A program made the translations under genes and the position numbers. A DNA stretch of 64,000 nt from Shewanella fidelis ATCC BAA-318 (GTDB taxonomy: Bacteria > Pseudomonadota > Gammaproteobacteria > Enterobacterales > Shewanellaceae): the NCBI RefSeq assembly GCF_000518605.1, contig NZ_JADX01000005.1, positions 459,247 through 523,246 on the forward strand, given 5' to 3'. Shown here piece by piece: positions 17,764 through 27,380 of this stretch. The notes beneath the pieces are model-generated. The model did not search any database. It saw nothing but the letters and a program-made list of their open reading frames with translations, and was not told where the DNA came from. Positions within the stretch are counted from its first letter, which is position 1. Each line of letters starts with the position of its first letter.

Positions 17764-19833
17764 TTGAAGTTTCTTAAATCAATATTTTTGATTTTGTTAG
17801 CCTTATTAGCAATTAGTAATAGTGCAATAGCTATCGCTCAATCAACCGGATGGCTAGAGAACCCAAATCACCCACCAGTGAAAGTTAAATTTATGCTTAC
17901 TGGTGAGTTAGATGAAGCAACCAACACCTTGCCTGGCGTATTAGAGGTGCAACTTGATGGTGACTGGAAAACTTATTGGCGTAGCCCTGGTGAGGGCGGT
18001 ATTGCGCCTAGTATCGACTGGAGCGGCTCAACTAACCTTGAGGAAGTGGACTGGCAATGGCCTGCACCTGAGCAGTTTTCGTTACTTGGCTTACAAACGT
18101 TTGGTTATCACAATCAAGCGACATTCCCGATCTCAGTTAAAGTGGATGATGCCAATAAACCGACCCATTTGCAGGGGAAGTTTACGCTGTCGTCTTGCAC
18201 CAATGTGTGCGTATTAACAGACTATGAAATTAACCTCGATATTAATCCTGACACCATGACGGGCGATGTCGATGCGATGTTTGCCTACAATAAAGCGCAA
18301 TCCTTAGTGCCGCAAAAAAGCACGAATGCGAGCCTGGATATTGGCTGGGACGCAGCGGCTAAACAGCTACAAATTGAGATGGATGGTAATGGCTGGGTAA
18401 TGCCTAAATTCATTATTGATGGCGAGCCAGATACCACATTTAAGTTTGTGCGTTTTGAGCGTTTTGAAACAGATTCCGCGGCTAATAAATTGCGCGTAGT
18501 GTTTGATGCATCAAGCTGGTTGGGCGATCCAGAGTTAATTGGTAAATCACTTAACCTTACTGTTATTGGCCATGATAAATCTGCAGAGTATCGCGCCGAC
18601 GTGACAGCAACCACAGTACAAGCTAGCGCTTCATCTTTACTACAGATCTTGCTGGTAGCGCTACTCGGCGGTTTAATTCTTAACGTAATGCCATGTGTAT
18701 TGCCTGTCCTTGGCATGAAACTTAGCTCTGTGATAGCAGCGCCAAACCTACAGAAAAGCCAAATCCGTAAACAATTTATCGCTTCAGCTTTGGGGATTTT
18801 AGTTTCGTTTTGGATCTTAGCCGGCTTTATTCTAGTGCTTAAATTTACCGGCCAAGCGATAGGCTGGGGCGTGCAGTTCCAAAACCCTTGGTTTATCGGT
18901 TTTATGGCTGTGGTGACCTCTGTGTTTGCCCTAAATATGCTGGGGGCATTTGAAATTAATTTGCCATCAAGCCTGCAAACTAAGCTGGCAACGACAGGCG
19001 GTAATGATCACAAAGGTCATTTTTTACAAGGTATGTTTGCTACCTTATTGGCGACTCCGTGTAGCGCGCCTTTCCTGGGCACAGCTGTTGCCTTTGCACT
19101 CGGTGCCGACGTATTGAGCTTATTTGTTATTTTTAGCGCACTGGCGTTAGGTATGGCGTTGCCTTGGTTGTTAGTTGCTGCATTTCCGCAAATAGCGAGT
19201 TACTTCCCGAAACCGGGTCGCTGGATGAACGTGGTCAAAATCGTGTTCTCAGGCTTGCTGTTATTAACCAGTTTGTGGCTTATCAGCCTGCTAACTAACT
19301 TTGTTGCGGCTAGCTTTTTGTGGGCTACTGCAGCTGCTTTAATCTTAGTATTTTTAGTTGTTATGGCCAAAATACAGGGTAAAGCTGCAGTAATTGCCAG
19401 CATCAGTATTGGTATTGCTGCTTTTGCTATTGCTGCGTTTGCAACTTCTGATAGATGGGCGCAGCCGCTGCCTACCGATCTTGATTGGCAAACGCTTAAT
19501 GAGCCTGAGATAGCCAAGCAAGTCGCTGCGGGTAAAACCGTATTTGTCGATGTAACTGCTGACTGGTGTATTACCTGTAAAGCCAACAAGGTTGGGGTGA
19601 TCCTGCAAGATCCGGTTTATAGCCAGCTTAAAGCCGATGAGATGGTATTGATGGTAGGGGATTGGACTAAACCATCGAAGCCGATTACCGACTATCTGCA
19701 AAGCCATAATCGATTTGGGGTGCCATTTAATGTGGTGTATGGCCCGAGCGCGCCCGATGGCATAGAGCTGCCAGTGATCTTATCAAGCACTGATGTCATT
19801 AATGCGATTAATACCGCATCGGCTAAGTTCTAA
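17764..19833 (+). CDS. scsB: ScsB/DsbD-like transmembrane thiol reductase
   Basis: A 689-aa inner-membrane electron carrier. It has a signal peptide, a periplasmic beta-sandwich N-domain with a C145-T-N-V-C149 pair, a DsbD-beta-type membrane core of about eight helices with redox Cys in N-V-M-P-C-V-L-P and A-T-P-C-S-A-P-F, and a C-terminal thioredoxin domain with D-W-C602-I-T-C605. The long N-domain and the neighbouring DsbA-like and thioredoxin-like genes favour ScsB over DsbD. It passes cytosolic reducing power to ScsC. The start is TTG at 17764 after GGAGAG. Scs proteins are linked to copper and oxidative stress tolerance. Confidence 0.9.
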   Translation: MKFLKSIFLILLALLAISNSAIAIAQSTGWLENPNHPPVKVKFMLTGELDEATNTLPGVLEVQLDGDWKTYWRSPGEGGIAPSIDWSGSTNLEEVDWQWPAPEQFSLLGLQTFGYHNQATFPISVKVDDANKPTHLQGKFTLSSCTNVCVLTDYEINLDINPDTMTGDVDAMFAYNKAQSLVPQKSTNASLDIGWDAAAKQLQIEMDGNGWVMPKFIIDGEPDTTFKFVRFERFETDSAANKLRVVFDASSWLGDPELIGKSLNLTVIGHDKSAEYRADVTATTVQASASSLLQILLVALLGGLILNVMPCVLPVLGMKLSSVIAAPNLQKSQIRKQFIASALGILVSFWILAGFILVLKFTGQAIGWGVQFQNPWFIGFMAVVTSVFALNMLGAFEINLPSSLQTKLATTGGNDHKGHFLQGMFATLLATPCSAPFLGTAVAFALGADVLSLFVIFSALALGMALPWLLVAAFPQIASYFPKPGRWMNVVKIVFSGLLLLTSLWLISLLTNFVAASFLWATAAALILVFLVVMAKIQGKAAVIASISIGIAAFAIAAFATSDRWAQPLPTDLDWQTLNEPEIAKQVAAGKTVFVDVTADWCITCKANKVGVILQDPVYSQLKADEMVLMVGDWTKPSKPITDYLQSHNRFGVPFNVVYGPSAPDGIELPVILSSTDVINAINTASAKF

Positions 19834-19943
19834 CAGTGGCTGTACGGCTTAGACGCCTTATCGCATATCTATTGCAGCCTTGAGTTTAAACAGGGCTGCT
19901 ACCCTACTTTTTGAGTGGCAATAGCGGCTCGAGTGAGACTTTT

Positions 19944-20792
19944 ATGACAAACCAAATGAAAAAATCAATAAACAAAAATGAATTAATAACTGCCAAATTA
20001 ACCGGTTTTAGCAAGAAGACGGCTTTGACCTTTATCGGATTACTTAGCCTAACCGCCATAGGCTTTCTCGGTAGTCAGTTAGCCACAAGTCAGTTTGTTA
20101 GCGCTAACGATGCGAGCTTGTCAGCAGCACAGCAGCAAGAGGTTAAAGCGATAGTCAAAGAGATGCTAATTAACGATCCAGAGTTGCTAAAAGAAGCGTT
20201 TATTGCTCTACAAACTCGCGAGATGATGCAACAGCAAGCTGGGGTTGAGCAAATTATCGCCGCCAATCAACAAGCATTATTTGCCACGCCAACTGATCCG
20301 TGGAAAGGCGCAGAAAACGGCGACATCACTATGGTGTATTTTACCGATTTTAACTGCCCTTATTGTAAACAGTTAGAACCTGAATTAGATAAATTAATGG
20401 CAGCGTTTCCACAGCTTAAAATCATTATCAAAATGGTGCCTCTGCAAGGGCAAAGTGCAGTCGATGCGGTAGACTTTGCTCAAACGGTTTGGCTCAATGA
20501 ACCTGAGAAATACTTGAAGGTAAAAGATACCTTAATGTCTGCGCCACGCAGGTTAGATAGCCAAGCGATTGCTAAAGTGGCGAGTATGACAGGCACCACT
20601 CAATGGCTCAATAACACTGATAGCAGAGTTGCTGACGCTGTGTCTGATAACTTAGATCTAATGCGAACGCTGCGTATTGGCGGCACACCAAGCATGGTGA
20701 TTGGTGATCAAATAATCGCTGGTCTTGTGCCGTTTGAGCAATTAAAGCAGCAGGTTGAACTGGCATTAGAGGCGCAAAATGGCAAAAAATAA
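19944..20792 (+). CDS. scsC: ScsC-like periplasmic disulfide isomerase
   Basis: A DsbA/DsbG-related thioredoxin-fold protein of 282 aa from the ATG at 19944 (a TTG at 19911 is in frame). A membrane-anchor or signal segment is followed by a long helical N-terminal region (about residues 55-105) of the kind that trimerises ScsC. The catalytic F-N-C-P-Y-C motif comes next, and a cis-Pro loop (R-I-G-G-T-P-S) lies near the end. In the family the CXXC is kept reduced by ScsB. Its stop overlaps the next gene by 14 bp, so scsB-scsC-scsD form one operon. Confidence 0.87.
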   Translation: MTNQMKKSINKNELITAKLTGFSKKTALTFIGLLSLTAIGFLGSQLATSQFVSANDASLSAAQQQEVKAIVKEMLINDPELLKEAFIALQTREMMQQQAGVEQIIAANQQALFATPTDPWKGAENGDITMVYFTDFNCPYCKQLEPELDKLMAAFPQLKIIIKMVPLQGQSAVDAVDFAQTVWLNEPEKYLKVKDTLMSAPRRLDSQAIAKVASMTGTTQWLNNTDSRVADAVSDNLDLMRTLRIGGTPSMVIGDQIIAGLVPFEQLKQQVELALEAQNGKK

Positions 20793-21327
20793 TTCCCAGC
20801 CGCAGGCTGAAAAGCACCAGCGGCAACCTTTCGCTAAAAAGTTACTTGGTTGGTTAAAACAACTGCTATTGATGTTGCTGCTATTAACGCTATTTTCTGC
20901 CGCGTTAGATATATGGCGTGGTCGCGACATACCTAAAACCAACTTACCTAATATTCAAGCAACAACGCTGCAGGGCGAACAAATAGATCTATTGGCTATG
21001 AGTCATGAGCAGCCGGTATTGTTGTATTTTTGGGGAACTTGGTGTCCGGTGTGTAGTTTTGTTAGCCCTTCGGTCAACATACTTGCTGATAGCTATCCAG
21101 TGGTAAGCGTGGCGATGACATCAGGAGTTTATGAAAAACTGCAGCGCTATTTAAAACACAAAGACTATGAGTTTGCGGTAATTAACGATCCTCATGGTGA
21201 AATAGCTAAGCAATGGTCGGTGCAAGTGACACCCACGCTTATGGTGATTAAAGATGGTCAGCTGAGCTATTACACCAGTGGTTTTACCAGCTTGCCTGGT
21301 ATGTGGTGGCGAATGTTGCTGGCGTAA
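20779..21327 (+). CDS. scsD: ScsD-like membrane-anchored thioredoxin (TlpA family)
   Basis: A 182-aa protein with one N-terminal TM helix (about residues 20-43) and a periplasmic thioredoxin domain bearing W-G-T-W-C-P-V-C and a cis-Pro loop (V-T-P-T-L). This is the usual third member of the scs operon and overlaps scsC. It probably exchanges thiols with ScsB or a dedicated periplasmic client. There is no obvious terminator immediately after it. Confidence 0.87.
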   Translation: MAKNNSQPQAEKHQRQPFAKKLLGWLKQLLLMLLLLTLFSAALDIWRGRDIPKTNLPNIQATTLQGEQIDLLAMSHEQPVLLYFWGTWCPVCSFVSPSVNILADSYPVVSVAMTSGVYEKLQRYLKHKDYEFAVINDPHGEIAKQWSVQVTPTLMVIKDGQLSYYTSGFTSLPGMWWRMLLA

Positions 21328-21417
21328 TACTGACTAAAATGCATGGACTAAACCTGACTAAAACAGATGTTGTTCTATACTGATTAACATCATTATTTGC
21401 ACACTGTTGGAGTCACT

Positions 21418-21630
21418 ATGAGTCATACCTATAAGATCATCGAACTAACAGGATCGTCGCCAATTAGTTCAGACGAAGCGATAAAAAATGCCATTGCTAC
21501 CGCCAATGAATCGCTAAAGCACTTACGTTGGTTTCAGGTTGTTGAAACTCGTGGGCACTTAGAAGAGGGCATGGTGGCGCATTGGCAGGTAACGATTAAA
21601 GTTGGTTTCACGCTTGATCCTAAAGCGTAG
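21418..21630 (+). CDS. Dodecin, flavin-storage protein
   Basis: A 70-aa dodecin, starting at the internal ATG 21418 after GGAGTC (the frame is open upstream). The pattern K-I-I-E-L-T-G-S-S, then S-D-E-A-I-K-N-A-I, then [11 protein letters not shown], then W-Q-V-T-I-K-V-G-F is the whole family signature, including the Trp that stacks on flavin. Dodecins assemble as hollow dodecamers that bind and quench riboflavin, FMN or FAD. It is monocistronic. Confidence 0.93.
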   Translation: MSHTYKIIELTGSSPISSDEAIKNAIATANESLKHLRWFQVVETRGHLEEGMVAHWQVTIKVGFTLDPKA

Positions 21631-21639
21631 GGCTTATAA

Positions 21640-21660
21640 ATGGGGGCAATTTGCCCCCAT
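21640..21660. terminator. GC-rich hairpin between dodecin and queG
   Basis: ATGGGGGCAA and TTGCCCCCAT form a strong stem between convergent genes. There is no T-run after it, so efficiency on its own is uncertain. Confidence 0.6.
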
Positions 21661-21668
21661 ATGATTAA

Positions 21669-22877
21669 CTAAGCGTCGCGTGGCATGCCTTTCTCAACGC
21701 TGCGGATCACCCGCTGAGTTTTACGGCTAACATCTTGGGGCAGACCGTGTTCATTGCTTGTTTGTTTATCATGCTGTTGAGACAGCGCCCAGTCGATATG
21801 TTCAAGCACCATGATATCCACTTCGTCAGATTGCTTGCGCGCAACTAGCGCCTGGATAATCGCTTCGTTATAAGGTGCATTACCTAGCGCGACAGCAATG
21901 TTTCTAAGCCAGCGGGCATGACCAATACGGCGAATAGGACTACCTTCAGTTAGCTTTAAAAATTCCGTTTCACTCCAAGCAAATAGTTCGAGCAATTGCG
22001 GTTGTTTGAGTTGCGCTCGCGTATGGAAGTCACTCTCTTCAGTTAAGGGCGCCTTACTATTAACAGGGCATACCAATTGGCAGTCATCGCAGCCATATAT
22101 ACGATTGCCTATTGCTTGCCTAAACTCAACGGGGATCGCCCCTTGTAGCTCAATAGTGAGATAAGAGATACAGCGGCTACCATCAACTATGTAGGGCTCA
22201 ACAATCGCATTGGTTGGGCAAGATTTTATACAGGCAACGCAGGTATTACAGCCCTCTGCGACAGGGATATCTACCGGCAATGGCAGATCGATGAGTAGCT
22301 CCCCGAGAAAGAACCAGCTACCCACATCTTGATTGAGTAGCAAACTGTGTTTTCCAGTCCAACCAAGGCCAGCTTTATCGGCAAGAGGACGTTCGAGGAT
22401 CGGTGCTGAATCAACGAAAGGGCGTGAATTTGGCTTGCAGATCCCTAAGAGCGCGAGTTCTGCTTCAATTTTATCGCCAAGCTTCTTCAGGCGATTACGC
22501 ATCAGTTTATGGTAATCGCGTCCACCGGCGTAGCGAGAGATGTAGCCAAGGTTAGGATCGTTGAGATTCATTGCAAAGCCAGCTTGTGGCGGCAGGTAGT
22601 TCATTCGAGCTGAGATCACCCGTAGCGTGCCCGGATGTAACTCCTGAGGTCGAGCGCGCATCATGCCATGATTTGCCATATAGCTCATTTCACCATGATA
22701 TCCCTTATCTAACCACTGCTGCAGTTTAGGTTCTTCATCGCTGAGATCGGTATCGCAAATACCCACTTGTGCAAAGCCTAGCTCTTGGCCCCAAGATTTA
22801 ATTTTCAGGGCTAATTCGCCAAGTTGGCTGGCTGTTAAGCTGGTAAGTGGAGCAAGGTGTGAAGATGAGTCTGACAT
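21669..22877 (-). CDS. queG: Epoxyqueuosine reductase QueG
   Basis: A 402-aa cobalamin and iron-sulfur enzyme that performs the last step of queuosine synthesis in tRNA. It has the conserved N-terminal region (WGQELGFAQVGICDTDLSD), the RYAGGRDYHKLMRNRLK motif, a first cluster motif C-x-x-C-x-x-C-x-x-x-C-P (CNTCVACIKSCP) and a second C-x-x-C-x-x-x-C-P (CDDCQLVCP). The HEAT-like C-terminus is present. B12 dependence fits the btuB uptake system in the window. The C-terminal tail is slightly longer than in E. coli. Confidence 0.95.
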   Translation of the reverse strand: MSDSSSHLAPLTSLTASQLGELALKIKSWGQELGFAQVGICDTDLSDEEPKLQQWLDKGYHGEMSYMANHGMMRARPQELHPGTLRVISARMNYLPPQAGFAMNLNDPNLGYISRYAGGRDYHKLMRNRLKKLGDKIEAELALLGICKPNSRPFVDSAPILERPLADKAGLGWTGKHSLLLNQDVGSWFFLGELLIDLPLPVDIPVAEGCNTCVACIKSCPTNAIVEPYIVDGSRCISYLTIELQGAIPVEFRQAIGNRIYGCDDCQLVCPVNSKAPLTEESDFHTRAQLKQPQLLELFAWSETEFLKLTEGSPIRRIGHARWLRNIAVALGNAPYNEAIIQALVARKQSDEVDIMVLEHIDWALSQQHDKQTSNEHGLPQDVSRKTQRVIRSVEKGMPRDA

Positions 22878-22920
22878 AGATAAATTAGCGGCTTAGATTA
22901 ACCGCTAATGATAGCAGTTA

Positions 22921-23081
22921 TACCAATCAGTATAAAGATTTGCTCGCCATTCTGGGCGTTTTTGGCTGCCTACTTCTGCGTTGAATAACTTCACAAGGGA
23001 ACAACCATTATTTCAGTTATTCGCCTTGAATTAGTTTGCCAAAAACGCTCTGAGTAGATCAACTTCTTATACTGATTGGTA
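22921..23081. mobile_element. 161-bp MITE-like inverted-repeat element
   Basis: A non-coding element bounded by perfect 15-bp inverted repeats, TACCAATCAGTATAA (22921-22935) and its complement (23067-23081). Inner arms also pair, for example GCGTTTTTGGC with GCCAAAAACGC, giving one long imperfect hairpin. The flanks suggest a short TA-type target. It carries no ORF, so it would need a transposase supplied in trans. Confidence 0.75.
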
Positions 23082-23095
23082 ATAGGTATACGTGA

Positions 23096-24979
23096 TTAAC
23101 TCATTTGCGCTTGATTACGACCATTGGCCTTGGCTTGGTAAAGGGCATGATCAGCCTGTTTAAGTAAGCTGGCTAAGTTATCGTCAGTTTTTAAGCCCGC
23201 AACACCAGCACTAATGGTTAGCGTAAACCCTGGTGGAAAGCTTTTAAAATCAGTATTACTTACCTGTTGCACTAATGTTCGGGCAAGTTTGTAGGCTTGA
23301 GCTTTGTCGGTATTAGGTAAGATGATCAAAAACTCTTCTCCACCTACACGCGCAGCTTCTTGCTCTGAGCTAAGTACATTTCGGCAAGTTTTGGCTAAGA
23401 GTTTAAGGGCAAGATCGCCAACTTCATGGCCGAAATTATCATTTATCGCTTTGAAGTTATCGGCGTCAAAGCTGATAACACTAAATGGGGTTTGTGTATT
23501 TTTTGCTTGCTCAGTGAGCTGTTCTGCTTTGTCGTAAATATAACGCCGGTTTGGCAGTTGGGTTAAGTCATCGGTTAAAGCCAGTGTTGATAACAACTTA
23601 TTCTTTTGGTTTTGCTTATAAGCAAAAATTGAAATGATCAGTAAAATTAAACCGCCAAGTAAAATAATGATCCACTGTTGCAGCTTGTTTTGCTCTAACA
23701 TCGCCAGCTCAATATCTCTGAGTTGCTGGTTTTCAATAAGGTGCTTGTTTTCTTGCTCAATTTGGTCGGCGTTGAAACGAGTCCGCATCTCTGTTGTATG
23801 AGTCGATAACAGTTTTTTGTCGAGCTCATTATGCAGATTTACGTATTCGTTAAGCGATTGATAGGCTTGTTGCCAGTCATTTTGTTTGACAAAAATATCA
23901 CTTTCTAATTGTTGTAACTGCGCTAACCCTGTTATGTTTTTAACCCGCATAAAGGCGCTTCTGGCCTTTTCTACGCTAGTATGAGCAGCTTCTAATTTGT
24001 TTTCGTTGAGGTAAATTTGCGCCTGAAATAAGTGTAAAAAGGCATAAAAGCCTTCATCTGAAGGCGAAATATACTCCACTGCACTATCAATATAGCGTTG
24101 CGCCTGTTTAAACTCAGCTAACTTAATTAAGGTACCAGCCATATTTACTGCGACAGTTGCTTGCGCCATATGCTCACCTTTCTCGCCCCAGTAGAGATAA
24201 GCCTCATTAAAGCGTGCTTTGGCGCGATCTAATTGGCCTAGTTCTTCTTCGGCGATGGCAATAGAAACCGAGATGGTATTGGCGACATCAAAGTTTTGGC
24301 TAGCAATTTTGCTGCGGTGCAGCTGTTTAAAGTATCGAATGGCACTGGTTTGATCGCCTAAGCGCCGATAAGCATTAGCAATTTCATACAGATTTAACTC
24401 TTCCCAAGCAGGAAGGTTAAGGTTTTGGTACATGGATTGCGCTGTGATTAAATCTTCAAGTGCGTGGGTAAAGTTGCCTTGATAAGAGTGAAGGTAGCCG
24501 CGCATACTACGGGCATCGGCTACAAGACGCAGATCCTCTAATATGTAGGCATCATTTATCGCTTTATTGTAGCCTTTTAGTGCAGCATCAACGTCACCAC
24601 TTTGTTCTACATACCAAGTCTTACATAGCATTAAATCAAGTTTGTGACTTGGATATTGTGCTAATAATGGATTGGTTAACGCCTTTTCTGCAAAAGCTAG
24701 CGCGACAGCGACTTGACCCTCTTTATAGATATCGAATGACCAGCAGCGAGCGCGATCTTTACGCAGTTGACGCCATGCATCATTAGGTGCAATTAACGAA
24801 TCCAACTCATTAATGTAGCTTAGGTACTGCTGGTGATCGTTAATAGCAATGCCATTATCAATGGCTTTAAAAATAGCGTCTGCTTTTTGGTTATTTTCAG
24901 CGTCAGCAAAGCTTAAGTTGCTGGTTAACAGCAAGCTAGCGATGAAGAAAACCTTTGCTAAAAATAATGGCTTTTGCAT
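23096..24979 (-). CDS. Periplasmic-TPR diguanylate cyclase (copy A)
   Basis: A 627-aa membrane sensor. It has a signal peptide (to about A25), a long TPR-rich periplasmic domain (about residues 30-410), a coiled segment (about 410-440), one TM helix (about 443-463) and a cytoplasmic GGDEF domain with DDLTQLPNRR and the active-site G-G-E-E-F. No R-x-x-D inhibitory site precedes the active loop (S-S-E-Q-E-A-A-R-V in that place), so product inhibition by c-di-GMP may be absent. It is a close paralogue of the next gene upstream, in the same orientation, as a tandem duplicate. Confidence 0.87.
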   Translation of the reverse strand: MQKPLFLAKVFFIASLLLTSNLSFADAENNQKADAIFKAIDNGIAINDHQQYLSYINELDSLIAPNDAWRQLRKDRARCWSFDIYKEGQVAVALAFAEKALTNPLLAQYPSHKLDLMLCKTWYVEQSGDVDAALKGYNKAINDAYILEDLRLVADARSMRGYLHSYQGNFTHALEDLITAQSMYQNLNLPAWEELNLYEIANAYRRLGDQTSAIRYFKQLHRSKIASQNFDVANTISVSIAIAEEELGQLDRAKARFNEAYLYWGEKGEHMAQATVAVNMAGTLIKLAEFKQAQRYIDSAVEYISPSDEGFYAFLHLFQAQIYLNENKLEAAHTSVEKARSAFMRVKNITGLAQLQQLESDIFVKQNDWQQAYQSLNEYVNLHNELDKKLLSTHTTEMRTRFNADQIEQENKHLIENQQLRDIELAMLEQNKLQQWIIILLGGLILLIISIFAYKQNQKNKLLSTLALTDDLTQLPNRRYIYDKAEQLTEQAKNTQTPFSVISFDADNFKAINDNFGHEVGDLALKLLAKTCRNVLSSEQEAARVGGEEFLIILPNTDKAQAYKLARTLVQQVSNTDFKSFPPGFTLTISAGVAGLKTDDNLASLLKQADHALYQAKANGRNQAQMS

Positions 24980-25180
24980 TGATTAACGGTTATGAAGTCG
25001 TTGATATTCATAACTAAGCATACACTATCTTTTCTTTAAAAGGATAGCTTTTAACAACGCAATATACACTTGTGTAATGATTTATGCATGAAACATGCTG
25101 AAAAAATGCATGTTATTGGTGTTTTTTACCAAGCCTTTTGCTCTATTTAGTTGTTAAAAGCGCTGCTTGGCAGCGCTTGA

Positions 25181-27067
25181 TTATAGACTTTTTACTTGAT
25201 CACGACCTTGATGTTTTGCGTTATAAAGCGCGTCATCAGCTCTTTTTAGTAGAGGTAACAGTTTATTGTCGGTTACCTCTATACTGGAGACTCCGGCGCT
25301 GATGGTGATTGAAAAACCTTCGGGAAAGCTACTAAAGTTAGCATTGCGGATGCGCTGAACTAACTCTTCGGCAACGTTAATGGCTTGTGCTTTGTCGGTA
25401 TTTGGAAGCACAACTAAAAACTCTTCACCGCCAACACGGGCTGCAATGTATTTTGTTCCGAGTACTGCTCGGCAAGAGTCTGCTAAGAACTTTAATGTAT
25501 TGTCGCCGACTTCATGACCATAGGTATCGTTTACTCGTTTGAAATAGTCGGCGTCAAAAGCGATAAATGACAGCGGCCTTTCGTAGATAAGGGCTTCTTC
25601 AAAACAACGTTGAGCCTTGTTATAGATATAGCGACGATTAGGGAGTTGAGTTAAGTCGTCAGTGAGTGCAAGTGCCGATAGCAACTTGTTCTTTTGCGAC
25701 TGTTTATAGGCAAATAGCGAAATAATGACGATTAATAAGCCACCAAGCGCAATAATTATTCCTTGTTGTAATTTGTTTTGCTCAAGCATTGTTAGCTCAA
25801 GCTCTCTCAGTTGTTGATTTTCAATTAGGTGGCGGTTCTCATTTTCAATCTGTTCAGTATTAAAACGGGTACGCATTTCAGTGGTATAGCTAGATAATAA
25901 CTTGTCATCGAGCTGGTTGTGGATCTCGATATAAGCACTTTGACTGTTAAATGCTCGCTGCCATAATCCTTGTTCACGGAAAATTTGGGTTTCAATTTGC
26001 AGTAATTGCGCCAAGCCGCTGGCATTTTTTAGACTTGAAAATGCGGCGCGTGACAGTGCTACGCTGTTGTGGGCTTGCTCTAATTGTTTTTCTGCTAGGT
26101 ATATTTGGGCATAGAACAGGTGCATGTAACTATAAAAACCTGGATCATTTTCTAAAATAATCGGCTCGGCTTCTGCTAAGTATTTTTTGGCTTGTTTGAA
26201 TTCGCCCAGTTTAATCAAGGTACCTGCGATATTTACTGCCACAGTCGCTTTTAAACTGTCATCGCCTTTCTTCTGCCAGTATTGGTAGCTTTGTTCAAAT
26301 AGAGCTTTAGATTTGTGTAAATTACCTAATTCTTCTTCGGCAATCGCTATTGAAGCAAGCATGGTGTTGGCCGAGTCAAAATTGTTATTTTTACGCTTTA
26401 TCTGTTCTAGTTTTCTAAAGTAACGAATCGCACTCTTTTGATCACCAAAACGACGATAGGCTTTAGCGATTTCATAAAGGTTTATTTCAACAAAAATAGG
26501 TAGGTCGAGATTGTCGTATAGGGATTGTGCACTAATGAGATCTTCTAACGCTTGGCTAAAGTTACCTTGAAATGAATGCAGATAACCACGCATCGCTCGG
26601 CTATCGGCTACTAAGCGTAGATCTTCTAGCGCATAAGCTTTGCGCAGTATGTTGTTGTAACCATTTAGTGCTGACTCAACATCACCATCACGTTCGGCAT
26701 ACCAAGTTTGGCATAACTCTAAACCCAGCTTATGGTTTGGGTAACTAGAGAGCTGTGGATGAGTGAGCGCATGCTTTGCAAAATCGAGTGCTTTAGCAAT
26801 TTGTCCTGGCTCAAAAATATTATGTGACCAGCAGCGAGCACGCGCTAATCTGAGCTGTCTATTTACATCATTTTTAGCGATTAGTGGCTCAATCTGGTTG
26901 AGTAAGTTGAGATACAACTCATTGTCATACACGGCTTCGCCATTATCAATGCGAGTAAATAGGGCATCGGCCTCAGCATTATTACTTAAAGTCGCATTGC
27001 TAACAGAGCTAAATGATAGCGTGATGAGTAAAGTGATTAGCTTAATAAACGGATTGAATTTGGCCAT
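25181..27067 (-). CDS. Periplasmic-TPR diguanylate cyclase (copy B)
   Basis: A 628-aa paralogue of the preceding cyclase with the same order: signal peptide, TPR sensor, TM helix, then GGDEF with DDLTQLPNRR and G-G-E-E-F. The inhibitory R-x-x-D is again missing (G-T-K-Y-I-A-A-R-V). I start at the internal ATG 27067 (MAKFNPFIKLITLLI), which places the signal peptide at the N-terminus; the frame opens to 27094. The gap between the copies is about 200 bp and each seems to have its own promoter. The sensory domains have diverged more than the catalytic ones, as expected for different ligands. Confidence 0.87.
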   Translation of the reverse strand: MAKFNPFIKLITLLITLSFSSVSNATLSNNAEADALFTRIDNGEAVYDNELYLNLLNQIEPLIAKNDVNRQLRLARARCWSHNIFEPGQIAKALDFAKHALTHPQLSSYPNHKLGLELCQTWYAERDGDVESALNGYNNILRKAYALEDLRLVADSRAMRGYLHSFQGNFSQALEDLISAQSLYDNLDLPIFVEINLYEIAKAYRRFGDQKSAIRYFRKLEQIKRKNNNFDSANTMLASIAIAEEELGNLHKSKALFEQSYQYWQKKGDDSLKATVAVNIAGTLIKLGEFKQAKKYLAEAEPIILENDPGFYSYMHLFYAQIYLAEKQLEQAHNSVALSRAAFSSLKNASGLAQLLQIETQIFREQGLWQRAFNSQSAYIEIHNQLDDKLLSSYTTEMRTRFNTEQIENENRHLIENQQLRELELTMLEQNKLQQGIIIALGGLLIVIISLFAYKQSQKNKLLSALALTDDLTQLPNRRYIYNKAQRCFEEALIYERPLSFIAFDADYFKRVNDTYGHEVGDNTLKFLADSCRAVLGTKYIAARVGGEEFLVVLPNTDKAQAINVAEELVQRIRNANFSSFPEGFSITISAGVSSIEVTDNKLLPLLKRADDALYNAKHQGRDQVKSL

Positions 27068-27380
27068 TGAGTAGACTCTAAAAACTGCAGTCATAAATTA
27101 CTAAACGCAAGCATACACCAAATCGTATAAATTATATTGATTTTTAAGGTGTTAATTTTATTGATTAAAAGAGTATTTTAAAAACCTTTTTGTGTATAGA
27201 CAATCTGAAGTCGCTTTACTCGTTTTTTAGCGAGGGTAGATTAGCTCTAGTGTAATTAAGTCTGTTAACTAGTATGCATGTTTTTTGCTGTGGTGAGTTT
27301 TAGTCGTAATGCGACGAAAGCGAGGTTAAAATAGCGCCCAAAGAGTGCTATACCCAGCGCTAATGTTGAGAGAGATAAAG

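Noticed and set aside
18285..18716. 143-aa antisense ORF within scsB
   Set aside because: Shadow of a well-supported gene; no RBS or protein-like motif.
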